This document shows, piece after piece, positions 1 through 8,355 of a DNA stretch of 64,000 bases. The translations under genes and the position numbers were made by a program. The notes below the pieces were generated by a model. The model ran no database searches, had not been told where the DNA came from, and saw only the letters and a program-made list of their open reading frames with translations. Within the stretch, counting starts at the first letter, position 1. Each line of letters starts with the position of its first letter. Source of the stretch: an uncultured Clostridia bacterium (lineage in GTDB: Bacteria > Bacillota > Clostridia > Christensenellales > Aristaeellaceae); NCBI GenBank assembly GCA_934643825.1, contig CAKUCW010000006.1:1-64000 (forward strand). Reading direction: 5' to 3'.

Positions 1-5
1 CCACA

Positions 6-70
6 TGTGGGAAATCCAAGAACCTCAGGTTCTTGGTGGGGTTTGGGGCAAAGCCCCAATCGTCCCCCCG
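6..70 (+). repeat. Dispersed hairpin repeat, family A (copy 1)
   Basis: It holds a near-perfect palindrome at 16-36 (arms CCAAGAACCT and AGGTTCTTGG) followed by a second hairpin TTGGGG-CAAA-GCCCCAA at 43-59. The same two-hairpin unit recurs inverted at 8108-8172 and again at 13,690-13,776. It lies just 3' of nrdD and of its terminator. Confidence 0.75.
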
Positions 71-75
71 TTACC

Positions 76-106
76 CAAAAGCCCGCTCCCCTCGTGGGGA
101 ACGGGC
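76..106 (-). terminator. Rho-independent terminator of nrdD
   Basis: On the minus strand an 11-bp GC-rich stem (arms 81-91 and 96-106, one mismatch) with a short loop is followed by TTTTGGG. It starts 8 bp beyond the nrdD stop codon. Confidence 0.7.
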
Positions 107-113
107 GGATGGC

Positions 114-2435
114 TTATACGCCGTGATGCACGCGGTCGTGCTCTTCGGCTCGCTTGCCGTCGTTGAAGCGCTCCAGCGTGCCGACCAAATAGCCGGTAAT
201 GCGGCGGATGCGCTCAAAATGAACTTCTTCCTCCTGCCTGCCGCACTGCGGGCAGACATCCCCGATAATGCCATTATACCCGCATACCGGGTCGCGGTCA
301 ACCGGGTGATTGATCGAGCCGTAACCAATGCCCGCATCATGCATCGCACGCACGACCGCCTCGAATGCGTCGAGGTTCTTCGTCGGGTCGCCGTCCATCT
401 CGATGTAGGAGATGTGTCCCGCGTTCGTCAGCGCATGGTACGGCGCTTCCAGACGAATCTTGTCAAACGCGCTGATCGGATAATACACCGGGATGTGGAA
501 GCTGTTGGTGTAATACTCGCGATCCGTAACGCCCTCGATCTTGCCGTAACGCTTCTGATCGATCTTGACGAATCGTCCGGACAGACCCTCTGCCGGGGTC
601 GCCAGCAGCGTGTAATTCAGCTTCTTTTCCTCGCTGCGGGCGTCGCAGCGCTCACGCATATGCCCGATGATCTTCAGTCCCAGCTGCTGAGCGCGTTCGC
701 TCTGACCGTGATGCTCACCGATCAGCGCAACCAGCGTCTCCGCCAGACCGATGAAGCCGACGGACAGCGTGCCGTGCTTGAGCACCTCGCGCACCTCGTC
801 GTCCCAGCTGAGCTTCTCGCTGTCCAGCCAGACGCCTTCGCCCATCAGGAACGGATAGTTGCGCACCTTTTTGCGTGCCTGAATCTCAAAGCGTTCGTCC
901 AGCTGCTCAAAGACCAGATCCATGCGCTCATCCAGCATCTCAAAGAACTTGTCAATATCGCCATGGCTTTCGATGGCGATGCGCGGCAGGTTGATGGACG
1001 TAAAGGACAGGTTGCCGCGGCGGTTGCAAACCTCACGCGTCGGGTCGTATACGTTGCCGATCACGCGGGTGCGGCAGCCCATGTAGGCGATCTCCGTTTC
1101 ATGGTGACCGGGCTTGTAATACTTGAGGTTGAACGGCGCATCCACGAACGAGAAATTCGGGAACAGGCGCTTGGCGCTCACGCGGATCGCCAGCCGGAAG
1201 AGGTCGTAGTTCGGGTCGCCGGGGTTGTAGCTCACGCCTTCCTTGACGCGGAAAATCTGGATCGGGAAAATCGGCGTTTCGCCGTTGCCCAGTCCGCTCT
1301 CCGTCGCCAGCAGCAGGTTGCGCATGACCATACGCGCCTCCGGAGAGGTATCCATGCCATAGTTGATGGAGGAGAACGGCGTCTGAGCGCCCGCACGGGA
1401 GTGCATCGTGTTCAGGTTGTGGATGAACGACTCCATCGCCTGATAGGTGCGGCGTTCGGTTTCGCGATAGCCGCGCTCGGTCGCGTAATGGATGATGCGC
1501 TCGGCGGTCGCTTCGTCGCTCATCGCCGTCAGGCGCTCGCGCAGGGCGTCGTCAAACTCCTTGTTCGGCTTGAGGGTCGGCTTCGCACCGATCTCGTTTC
1601 CGATCTGGCGGATGATATTTCGGGCTTCCTCGTTGGCTGCGTCGTGGTTCAGCAGCAGCTCAAGCGTCGCGCCGAGCGCTCGGCGATATTCCTTGACATA
1701 GGTCTTGGCGACGCCGGGCGCCATGTCATAATCAAAGCTGGCAATCGCCTGACCGCCGTGCTGATCGTTCTGGTTGCTCTGAATCGCGATGCAGGCGAGC
1801 GCGGAATAGCTGCCGATGTCCTGCGGCTCGCGCAGCACGCCGTGACCCGTGGAGAAGCCGCCCTTGAACAGCTGCGTCAGGTCAATCTGCGTGCAGGTCG
1901 TCGTCAGCGTCAAAAAGTCAAGGTCGTGGATGTGGATGTCGCCCTCGCGATGCGCACGCGCATGCTCCGGGTTCAAAACATACATGTCATAGAACTGCTT
2001 GGCGCTCTCCGAACCGTACTTGAGCATCGTACCCATCGCGGTATCGCCATCGATATTCGCGTTTTCGCGCTTCACGTCGGATTCGGACGCATCCTTGAAC
2101 GTGATATCCTCCAGAATGTGCATCAGGCGGGTCTTCGCCTCGCGGGTGCGGCTGCGCTCGGCGCGATAGAGAATATACGCCTTCGCGGTTTTGGCGTATC
2201 CTTCGGTGATGAGCGTCTGCTCGACCTGATCCTGAATATCCTCAACAGAAGGGATCTCCGCGCTCTCTCTGGCGTTCATCTCGCGGGTCACGATTCCGGC
2301 AAGACGCTTTGCCTCCTCATGCCCATTGCCGCTCTCCACGGCATCAAAGGCACGCTCAATCGCCGCCGCGATCTTTGCCTCATCGTAGACGACCTTGCGC
2401 CCGTCGCGTTTTGTGATATATTCCGGCATCGTCAT
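114..2435 (-). CDS. nrdD: Anaerobic (class III) ribonucleoside-triphosphate reductase
   Basis: Reduces ribonucleoside triphosphates to deoxyribonucleotides without oxygen, using a glycyl radical installed by the activase NrdG. The 773-residue product has an N-terminal ATP-cone (about residues 1-95, beginning MTMPEYITKRDGRKVVYDEA), a central 10-stranded barrel domain with the motif CNRRGNLSFTSINLP, and a C-terminal Cys4 zinc site (CGYNG ... CPQCG). The glycyl-radical loop RRITGYLVGTLERFN follows the zinc site. Length and motif order match the family. The ATG is preceded by GGGGAGAG. nrdG is not in the window; downstream space to the left edge holds only a terminator and a repeat, so it may lie just outside or elsewhere. 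Identification is secure. Confidence 0.97.
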   Translation of the reverse strand: MTMPEYITKRDGRKVVYDEAKIAAAIERAFDAVESGNGHEEAKRLAGIVTREMNARESAEIPSVEDIQDQVEQTLITEGYAKTAKAYILYRAERSRTREAKTRLMHILEDITFKDASESDVKRENANIDGDTAMGTMLKYGSESAKQFYDMYVLNPEHARAHREGDIHIHDLDFLTLTTTCTQIDLTQLFKGGFSTGHGVLREPQDIGSYSALACIAIQSNQNDQHGGQAIASFDYDMAPGVAKTYVKEYRRALGATLELLLNHDAANEEARNIIRQIGNEIGAKPTLKPNKEFDDALRERLTAMSDEATAERIIHYATERGYRETERRTYQAMESFIHNLNTMHSRAGAQTPFSSINYGMDTSPEARMVMRNLLLATESGLGNGETPIFPIQIFRVKEGVSYNPGDPNYDLFRLAIRVSAKRLFPNFSFVDAPFNLKYYKPGHHETEIAYMGCRTRVIGNVYDPTREVCNRRGNLSFTSINLPRIAIESHGDIDKFFEMLDERMDLVFEQLDERFEIQARKKVRNYPFLMGEGVWLDSEKLSWDDEVREVLKHGTLSVGFIGLAETLVALIGEHHGQSERAQQLGLKIIGHMRERCDARSEEKKLNYTLLATPAEGLSGRFVKIDQKRYGKIEGVTDREYYTNSFHIPVYYPISAFDKIRLEAPYHALTNAGHISYIEMDGDPTKNLDAFEAVVRAMHDAGIGYGSINHPVDRDPVCGYNGIIGDVCPQCGRQEEEVHFERIRRITGYLVGTLERFNDGKRAEEHDRVHHGV

Positions 2436-2552
2436 TCTCTCCCCTGCTCTTGTTTATACATCGTTTTCCGTGCAGCTTCCGCCGCCCTGCGATACAGCCG
2501 TCAACGCAGTGATTTCCGTATTGCGAGCCCTTCGCCGCCCCGAAAAGCGTTC

Positions 2553-2568
2553 TACCATATCTTGTGCT
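2553..2568. promoter_or_regulatory. Possible NrdR box upstream of nrdD
   Basis: The 16-mer TACCATATCTTGTGCT resembles the NrdR consensus acaCwATATATwGtgt (8 of the 10 central positions). NrdR boxes usually occur in pairs about three helical turns apart. The best second site, near 2585-2600, is weak, so this is tentative. The site is about 120 bp upstream of the nrdD start. Confidence 0.3.
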
Positions 2569-2688
2569 AAAGCCTTGATAGCATACAGCATTTAGCAATC
2601 CGTGTCAATGCCGTACATTAAAGCGCGAATATGCAAAAAGCAAGGCGACATCATCATTCATGCCGCCTTGCCGCTAAAAAAATATGTT

Positions 2689-3390
2689 TTATCGGAACAC
2701 CTGCGGCTGAGCCGCCTCTGCCTTTTCCGTCTGCTCGGCAGGCTTTTCGCCCTTGCCCAGCTCCATCAGAATCCGGATGGCTTCCGCCGCCGTATCCTGA
2801 TTCTGCGAATAGATCGGAATGCACAGCACGCTGCCCTTCGCATCGTTGTAATAAGCCGTCCTCAAGCCGTACAGCTGATCGGCAGGCACCGCATAGATTC
2901 CCGTCGTGCCGTCCAGCTTTTCCATCGTGCATGCGCTCAGGTCAAGCCCGCTGACATCGATGACGCCGCTCTCGATATACGCGGTCAAATCGACAAGCGC
3001 GTCCTCGGGACCGTCCGCCACAATCTTGAGCATTTCATCATACGGGATCAGGAATACATCGCCCTGCTGCGCCGCCACATAGGTCGAAAACTGCATCGGC
3101 GCATAGATATTGCTGCTGTCCGTCAGGTCGATATTCTGCACAAACAGCGCTTCCTGCTCGGGACGCGCTTCCTTGATTCGCGCCCAGAGATCCGCCTGCA
3201 TCGTCTCCGCATCGGTATAATCATTCAGCACATATACGGTCAGCTGCCTGTCTGCGGGCGGCTCATATCTCGTCGCCGTAAAAACAAGGCTGACCCCCAT
3301 CACGCTCAGCACAGCTGTCAGCGCATACTTCCACCAGCTGTATGCAAAATGGTTTTTGAGTCTTTTTTTCGTGATCCGGTTATCCGCCAT
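2689..3390 (-). CDS. Membrane-anchored extracellular protein, unknown function
   Basis: A 233-residue protein with a basic N-terminus (about 20 residues, ITKKRLKNHF), one membrane helix (about 22-40, WKYALTAVLSVMGVSLVF) and an extracytoplasmic domain. The outer part has the flavour of a periplasmic binding-protein lobe (QGDVFLIPYDEML, GIYAVPADQLYGL), but I cannot assign a family. The C-terminus (EKPAEQTEKAEAAQP) is a disordered tail. It starts with ATG after GTGGAG and lies 78 bp downstream of the LacI-type regulator on the same strand, so the two could be co-transcribed. A link to sugar sensing is only a guess from position. Confidence 0.75.
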   Translation of the reverse strand: MADNRITKKRLKNHFAYSWWKYALTAVLSVMGVSLVFTATRYEPPADRQLTVYVLNDYTDAETMQADLWARIKEARPEQEALFVQNIDLTDSSNIYAPMQFSTYVAAQQGDVFLIPYDEMLKIVADGPEDALVDLTAYIESGVIDVSGLDLSACTMEKLDGTTGIYAVPADQLYGLRTAYYNDAKGSVLCIPIYSQNQDTAAEAIRILMELGKGEKPAEQTEKAEAAQPQVFR

Positions 3391-3468
3391 AGCTCCACTC
3401 TTCTCGTCTGTATTTGCCCTTCATCATACACCCGACGAGCCAAATTTGCAAGCGGATCCTCCGGTCAG

Positions 3469-4485
3469 TCAGCCGCCGAGCCGGGCGCAGCTCTCCCGCT
3501 CAATGATCCTGTGCGGGATGATGCTCTTGGTCGCCATCAGGGTCGGATGATTGATGTGGTTGACCAGCTGACTGGCGGCTTCAAACCCAAGCTGGAAGGA
3601 GTTGAGATCCACCGAGGTCAGCCGCGGCGAGGTCAGCCGCGCAAACAGTGAATTATTAAAGGAAACGATGGACAGATCACGCGGAATGGATATTTCCCTG
3701 AGCGTGCAGAGCCTCTCCAGCGTCATCGCGAGGATATCGTCGCTGACGACGATGGCGGTCGGGCGGTCTTCCCGCTCGATGAGCGCATGCAGCGCGGCAT
3801 CCTGCATATCCAGCGCATGCATCTCGATGCAGTCCTCCGCGTGGAACGGAAGCCCCTCTGCCGCCATGGCAGCCTGATAGCCGCGCTTGCGGTCAGCCGT
3901 AAACATATAGGCGTTGTCGCTGCCCAGATAGGCGATGCGGCGATGCCCCAGCCGGATGAGATACTCCGTCGCTTCCTGTCCGGCGAGGAAATTGTCGTTG
4001 TCGATGTAGACCGTCTGATTGGCGTAAGCATAGGCTTTTCCGATCAATACATAAATCTGCTTTTCTTTGTATAAATAATCTATGACCGTATCGCCGAGGC
4101 GGGAATAGAGCAGAATAAAGGAGTCCGCCCGCCCCGTGTCGATCAGCATCTTCACCGCGTCGAGGATCTCGTCGTTGTCCTGTCCGGTGACAATGGTGCT
4201 GACATACTGATGTGCGTTGCAGAACTGATTGATTCCGCGAATCATTTCCAGATAAAAGGGATTTTCATAAACCTCGCGTGCGGACGGTGGCAAAATGACG
4301 CCGATGGTGCGCACGCCGACGTTTTCCCCCGCCGCGGCGCCCATCTGATAGCCCAGCTGCCGGGCAGCGCAGCGCACGCGTTCCTTGGTTTCTTCGCTGA
4401 TCGACGGATTATTTCGATATGTTCTGGACACGGTAGATGGCGAAACGCCCGCCAGTGCCGCCACGTCCTTGATGGTTACAGCCAC
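3469..4485 (-). CDS. LacI-family transcriptional regulator
   Basis: A 338-residue repressor-type protein: helix-turn-helix at residues 4-23 (IKDVAALAGVSPSTVSRTYR), the LacI hinge helix, then a periplasmic-binding-protein-like ligand domain (about 60-330). The start is GTG, with GGAGCGG eight bases upstream. It is divergent from the ABC sugar-uptake genes beginning at 4896, the usual layout for a local regulator of sugar uptake. A candidate operator lies beside the promoter of those genes, and an inverted repeat brackets its own promoter. The ligand is not deducible; a mono- or oligosaccharide is expected from family behaviour. Confidence 0.93.
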   Translation of the reverse strand: MAVTIKDVAALAGVSPSTVSRTYRNNPSISEETKERVRCAARQLGYQMGAAAGENVGVRTIGVILPPSAREVYENPFYLEMIRGINQFCNAHQYVSTIVTGQDNDEILDAVKMLIDTGRADSFILLYSRLGDTVIDYLYKEKQIYVLIGKAYAYANQTVYIDNDNFLAGQEATEYLIRLGHRRIAYLGSDNAYMFTADRKRGYQAAMAAEGLPFHAEDCIEMHALDMQDAALHALIEREDRPTAIVVSDDILAMTLERLCTLREISIPRDLSIVSFNNSLFARLTSPRLTSVDLNSFQLGFEAASQLVNHINHPTLMATKSIIPHRIIERESCARLGG

Positions 4486-4533
4486 GGAAACCGCTCCTTT
4501 GTGTTCTTGATGCGTCCGCGCAGGAAGCCCCTC

Positions 4534-4579
4534 CTTTGCGGCTTTTGATTATTGTATAATCATTAAGCCGCAAAGTCAA
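4534..4579 (-). promoter_or_regulatory. Promoter of the lacI-type gene inside an inverted repeat
   Basis: On the minus strand TTGACT (4574-4579), 17 bp and TACAAT (4551-4556) form a near-consensus sigma-70 promoter. Perfect 11-bp arms (CTTTGCGGCTT at 4534-4544 and AAGCCGCAAAG at 4565-4575) flank the -10 box. The right arm touches the -35 box, so a protein bound there would block the promoter. Autoregulation is an inference. Confidence 0.65.
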
Positions 4580-4726
4580 CGCCCGCGAAACAATTTACGC
4601 AAATTTTTCGCATTGTTTTGCACGATTTCGCGTTTTTCTTCCTCGTCTCCCCCTCTTTCGGTGTCATAACCGCATGATACATCGGATTAAATTTAGTTTT
4701 CGGCTGCAAATTTAACAAAAAACCTC

Positions 4727-4774
4727 TTGCATTCATCGGATATTTGGTCTATAATGAGCGCAAGCGAGTTGCAC
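4727..4774 (+). promoter_or_regulatory. Promoter and candidate operator of the sugar ABC operon
   Basis: TTGCAT (4727-4732), 17 bp, TATAAT (4750-4755). Directly downstream at 4758-4774 is the imperfect palindrome GCGCAAGCGAGTTGCAC (6-bp arms, 5-bp centre), placed where a LacI-type repressor would block initiation. The leader to the start codon is about 130 nt. Confidence 0.7.
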
Positions 4775-4895
4775 AAGGGTTTTCATTCACATGGCTGCCA
4801 TGCATGAAGCCGTGCGCTTGCAGTGATTCCGTATGTTTGAAGCGGGAGGACGCTTCGACCATAAATTTTTCTACTTCATGAAAGGGGATACTATT

Positions 4896-6161
4896 ATGAA
4901 GAAAATCGTCGCTCTGGTTCTGGTTGCGTGCCTGTGCCTTGCTCTGGCTATGGTTGCCTCCGCTGAAGGTTCGGTCTACTACCTGAACTTCAAGCCCGAG
5001 CAGGATGCCCAGTGGCAGGAGCTTGCCAAGATCTATACCGAGCAGACCGGCGTACCGGTAACGGTCGTGACCGCTGCTTCCGGCAACTACGAAACGACGC
5101 TGATGAGCGAAATCGAAAAGAGCGACCCGCCGACGCTGTTCCAGGTCAACGGTCCGGTCGGTCTGGCGAACTGGAAAGACTACTGCTATGACCTCAAGGA
5201 TGCGGACATCACCAAGCATCTGACCTCCGATTCCTTCGCGCTGAAGGAAGGCGACACGGTCTACGGCGTGGCGTACGTCATCGAGACCTACGGTCTGATT
5301 GCCAACACCAAGCTGCTCGAAAAGGCTGGCTACAAGGCTTCCGACATCACCAACTTCGAAACCCTGAAGAAGGTTGCGGACGACATCCAGGCTCGCAAGG
5401 ACGAGCTGGGCGTTGACGGTGCTTTCACCTCCGCCGGCATGGACGGTTCTTCCGACTGGCGCTTCAAGACCCACCTCGCCAACATGCCGATCTACTACGA
5501 GTACAAGGCTCGTGACATCGGCTCCACTGACGCGATCGAAGGTCTGTATCTGGACAACTACAAGAAGATTTGGGATCTGTACATCACCGATTCCACCTGC
5601 GACCCGAAGCTGCTGGCGAGCAAGACCGGCAACGACGCTGTCGCTGAGTTCGTCGGCGAAAAGGCTGTGTTCTATCAGAACGGCACCTGGGCTTGGAACG
5701 ACGTTTCTTCCCTCGGCGCTGAGAACCTGACCATGCTGCCGATCTACATCGGTGCTGAAGGCGAAGAGAACCAGGGTCTGTGCACCGGCACTGAGAACTA
5801 CTGGTGCGTCAACAACACTGCGAAGCAGGAAGACATCGACGCGACCCTCGCGTTCATGAACTGGGTCATCACCTCCGACGAAGGCCGCAAGAGCATGTCT
5901 CAGGACATGGGCTTCGTCGCTCCGTTTGACACCTTCACCGGCGAATATCAGTCCGCGAACCCGTTCGTGCAGATTGACGCGCAGTACACCGCCGAGGGCA
6001 AGATCCCGGTGAGCTGGAACTTCGCGACCATCCCGTCCGAAGAGTGGAAGAACGGCGTCGGCTCCGCGCTGACCGCTTATGCTGCCGGCACCGGCGACTG
6101 GGACGCTGTGAAGACCGCGTTCGTAGATGGCTGGGCAACCGAATATAAGCTGAGCCACTAA
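4896..6161 (+). CDS. Extracellular solute-binding protein of a sugar ABC transporter
   Basis: A 421-residue family 1 (carbohydrate) binding protein. An N-terminal signal peptide (MKKIVALVLVACLCLALAMV) is followed by an ASA-E cleavage site; a Cys lies at residue 12, but the preceding stretch is short for a lipobox, so I favour signal peptidase I. The mature part shows typical features: a Trp/Asn-rich ligand lobe (FYQNGTWAWNDV), GENQGLCTGTENYWCVN and the C-terminal EWKNGVGSALTAYAAGTGDWD. The start is chosen at the ATG preceded by AAAGGGGATACT; an upstream in-frame ATG would spoil the signal peptide. It is first in an operon with two permeases. No ATPase is encoded, so a shared MsmK/UgpC-type subunit from elsewhere is expected. 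Confidence 0.93.
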   Translation: MKKIVALVLVACLCLALAMVASAEGSVYYLNFKPEQDAQWQELAKIYTEQTGVPVTVVTAASGNYETTLMSEIEKSDPPTLFQVNGPVGLANWKDYCYDLKDADITKHLTSDSFALKEGDTVYGVAYVIETYGLIANTKLLEKAGYKASDITNFETLKKVADDIQARKDELGVDGAFTSAGMDGSSDWRFKTHLANMPIYYEYKARDIGSTDAIEGLYLDNYKKIWDLYITDSTCDPKLLASKTGNDAVAEFVGEKAVFYQNGTWAWNDVSSLGAENLTMLPIYIGAEGEENQGLCTGTENYWCVNNTAKQEDIDATLAFMNWVITSDEGRKSMSQDMGFVAPFDTFTGEYQSANPFVQIDAQYTAEGKIPVSWNFATIPSEEWKNGVGSALTAYAAGTGDWDAVKTAFVDGWATEYKLSH

Positions 6162-6174
6162 TCTCTCTGACGCC

Positions 6175-6206
6175 AAAAGGGGCGGGCAATGCGCCCTCCC
6201 CTTTTT
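6175..6206 (+). terminator. Intercistronic terminator/attenuator after the binding-protein gene
   Basis: A GC-rich stem AAAGGGGCGGGC...GCGCCCTCCCC with a 3-nt loop is followed by TTTTT. Such partial terminators commonly set a high ratio of binding protein to permease. Confidence 0.75.
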
Positions 6207-6255
6207 CTAGTTCTGTACACGCAGACGGTTTAAACTCCCTATGATGGAAAAACAG

Positions 6256-6356
6256 CTGCCCTAAAGGGCAGTCTGCAAAGATGCACGAGGATGAACGCTC
6301 GGGCTTTGACAAAAACTGATTCCCTCGTTTTCCCCGCGCTCCTTTGCAGACTGCCC
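6256..6356 (+). promoter_or_regulatory. Mutually exclusive RNA hairpins upstream of the first permease
   Basis: Two pairings compete for the same GGGCAG: a short hairpin CTGCCC-TAAA-GGGCAG (6256-6271), and a long-range perfect 15-bp stem between 6266-6280 (GGGCAGTCTGCAAAG) and 6342-6356 (CTTTGCAGACTGCCC). The long stem ends about 12 bases before the permease Shine-Dalgarno. It could be a processing or stabilising structure, or a conformational switch. Confidence 0.5.
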
Positions 6357-6386
6357 CATTCCCTCGTCCGAAAGGATCGAAGAAAT

Positions 6387-7238
6387 ATGGAAAAATCAAT
6401 CAAAAAGTATTGGCCCTTGTTCCTTCTGCCGACCTTGGCGGCATTCGCCATCGGCTTCATCTTCCCCTTCCTGTGGGGTATTTTCCTCTCCTTCCATAAG
6501 TTCACGACCATCAGCAAGACGACGTTCGTCGGGCTGGATAACTTCATCAAGGTTTTCCAGGACAGCACGTTCACCTCTGCTTTCTGGTTCACCGCGAAGT
6601 TCACCATCGTTTCGACCATCCTCATCAACATCATCGCCTTTGCCATCGCGCTGGCGCTGACCCGCGGGCTGAAAGGCACGAATATCTTCCGAACCGTGTT
6701 CTTCCTGCCGAACCTCATCGGCGGCATCGTGCTGGGCTATATCTGGCAGATTCTGCTCAACGGCATTCTGACCAACCTCGGCAAGCCGCTGCTTGCGCTG
6801 GATGCCACCTACGGCTTCTGGGGACTCATCATCCTGATGTGCTGGCAGCAGATCGGCTATATGATGATTATCTACATCGCCGGTTTGCAGAACGTGCCGG
6901 GCGATTTGCTGGAAGCCGCCGCAATCGACGGCGCGACCGGTGCGCAGGCTCTTTTCAAGGTCAAGCTGCCGATGGTCATGCCTTCGATCACCATCTGCTC
7001 CTTCCTGACGCTGACCAACTCCTTCAAGCTCTTTGACCAGAACCTCTCGCTGACCGCCGGCGAACCCGCCAAGGCAAGCCAGATGCTCGCGCTGAATATC
7101 TACGATACCTTCTATCAGCGCAGCGGCGCACAGTGGAAGGGCATCGGTCAGGCGAAGGCAGTCGTCTTCTTCCTGCTGGTCATCGTGATTGCGCTCATTC
7201 AACTCTACTTTACCCGCCGCAAGGAGGTGCAGCAGTAA
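6387..7238 (+). CDS. Sugar ABC transporter permease (MalF/UgpA type)
   Basis: A 283-residue inner-membrane permease with six predicted membrane helices, the first at about residues 9-31 (WPLFLLPTLAAFAIGFIFPF). The EAA loop that contacts the ATPase is EAAAIDGATGAQALFKVKLP, about residues 173-192. The start is the ATG at MEKSIKKYW with AAAGGA upstream; the longer reading frame begins inside the hairpin region. It pairs with the next gene (TAATG overlap) to form the heterodimeric channel fed by the binding protein at 4896. Confidence 0.93.
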   Translation: MEKSIKKYWPLFLLPTLAAFAIGFIFPFLWGIFLSFHKFTTISKTTFVGLDNFIKVFQDSTFTSAFWFTAKFTIVSTILINIIAFAIALALTRGLKGTNIFRTVFFLPNLIGGIVLGYIWQILLNGILTNLGKPLLALDATYGFWGLIILMCWQQIGYMMIIYIAGLQNVPGDLLEAAAIDGATGAQALFKVKLPMVMPSITICSFLTLTNSFKLFDQNLSLTAGEPAKASQMLALNIYDTFYQRSGAQWKGIGQAKAVVFFLLVIVIALIQLYFTRRKEVQQ

Positions 7239-8107
7239 TGGCTAAAAAGTATCATGACGGTGCTGTTTCCGGCACCCGCCGCATCGCGGACATCGCACTG
7301 ACCGTTCTGCTCGCCGTGCTCTGCGTCTTCTGGATGTATCCGGTCATCCTCATCCTCATCAACTCGCTGAAGGATGAGCTTGCCATCTCCACCGCGACCG
7401 TCTTTGAATTCCCGACCGTGCAAACCTTTGCCGGTCTGCACAATTACGTCCACGGCATCACGCAGATGAACTTCCTCAGCTCCTTCGGCTACTCCGCGAT
7501 TATCACCATCTCGTCCGTCGTGCTGATTCTGCTGTGCTGCTCGATGTGCGGCTGGTATATCACCCGCGTGACCTCCGCCATCTCCAAGGCGATGTATCTG
7601 CTGTGCGTGTTCTCGATGGTCGTCCCCTTCCAGATGGTCATGTTCACGCTTTCCAAAACAGCAGATACGCTCAAGCTGAATATGCCGTTCAACATCTGCA
7701 TCATCTACCTTGGCTTCGGCGCGGGTCTGGCTGTGTTCATGTTCACGGGCTTCATGAAGTCCGTTCCGATTGCCATCGAGGAAGCCGCGATGATTGACGG
7801 CTGCAATCCGCCGCAAATCTTCTTCAAAATCGTCTTCCCGATTCTCAAGCCGACCATGATTTCCACCGCGATTCTGGAAACGATGTGGGTCTGGAATGAC
7901 TACCTCCTGCCGACGCTGGTTCTGGATATCAAGAAATACCGCACCATCCCGATGGCGATTCAGTATTTCCGCGGAAGCTACGGGCGCGTTGAGATGGGTC
8001 CGATGATGGCGTGCATCATGATTACCGTTCTGCCGATTATCATCATGTACCTCATCTGCCAGAAGTACATCATCGACGGCGTCATCGCCGGTGCGGTGAA
8101 GGGATAA
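7238..8107 (+). CDS. Sugar ABC transporter permease (MalG/UgpE type)
   Basis: A 289-residue permease of the MalG class, six membrane helices, with the EAA loop EEAAMIDGCNPPQIFFKIVFP at about residues 184-204. Its ATG overlaps the previous stop codon (TAATG), with AAGGAGG inside the end of the upstream gene, so translation is coupled. The C-terminus (QKYIIDGVIAGAVKG) is typical of the family. Last gene of the operon; a repeat and a terminator follow. Confidence 0.93.
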   Translation: MAKKYHDGAVSGTRRIADIALTVLLAVLCVFWMYPVILILINSLKDELAISTATVFEFPTVQTFAGLHNYVHGITQMNFLSSFGYSAIITISSVVLILLCCSMCGWYITRVTSAISKAMYLLCVFSMVVPFQMVMFTLSKTADTLKLNMPFNICIIYLGFGAGLAVFMFTGFMKSVPIAIEEAAMIDGCNPPQIFFKIVFPILKPTMISTAILETMWVWNDYLLPTLVLDIKKYRTIPMAIQYFRGSYGRVEMGPMMACIMITVLPIIIMYLICQKYIIDGVIAGAVKG

Positions 8108-8172
8108 GGGGAACGATTGGGGTTTTGCCCCAACCCCCACCAAGAACCTGAGGTTCTTGGATTTCCCACTAC
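8108..8172 (-). repeat. Dispersed hairpin repeat, family A (copy 2, inverted)
   Basis: The reverse complement of the unit at 6-70, with both hairpins kept. It begins directly after the permease stop codon. Confidence 0.75.
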
Positions 8173-8248
8173 GCTGTCGCTTTGCGACAGCTGAGGAAAA
8201 AAACTTCTTCAAACCGCCCCATCGTTACCCCATCATCGCGAAGCGCAT

Positions 8249-8283
8249 AAAAAACCGTCAGGGAGCATAGCGTCACCTGACGG
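8249..8283 (-). terminator. Terminator of the sigma/anti-sigma operon
   Basis: On the minus strand CCGTCAGG...CCTGACGG forms an 8-bp perfect stem followed by TTTTTTATG. Confidence 0.75.
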
Positions 8284-8306
8284 AGCTGTCCGCAAAACTG
8301 CAAACG

Positions 8307-8355
8307 AATCCCCTGACTCGCTTTTCTTTTCAAAAAAACGGGTCAGGGGATTTTA
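8307..8355 (+). terminator. Terminator of the sugar ABC operon
   Basis: Perfect 11-bp arms AATCCCCTGAC (8307-8317) and GTCAGGGGATT (8342-8352), with a 24-nt loop, are followed by a T run. It lies between convergent operons. Confidence 0.65.

Noticed and set aside
33..2570. An 845-residue open frame on the plus strand opposite nrdD
   Set aside because: It is an antisense shadow of nrdD caused by biased codon use; it has no ribosome site and gives a low-complexity Arg/Val/Ala-rich protein.
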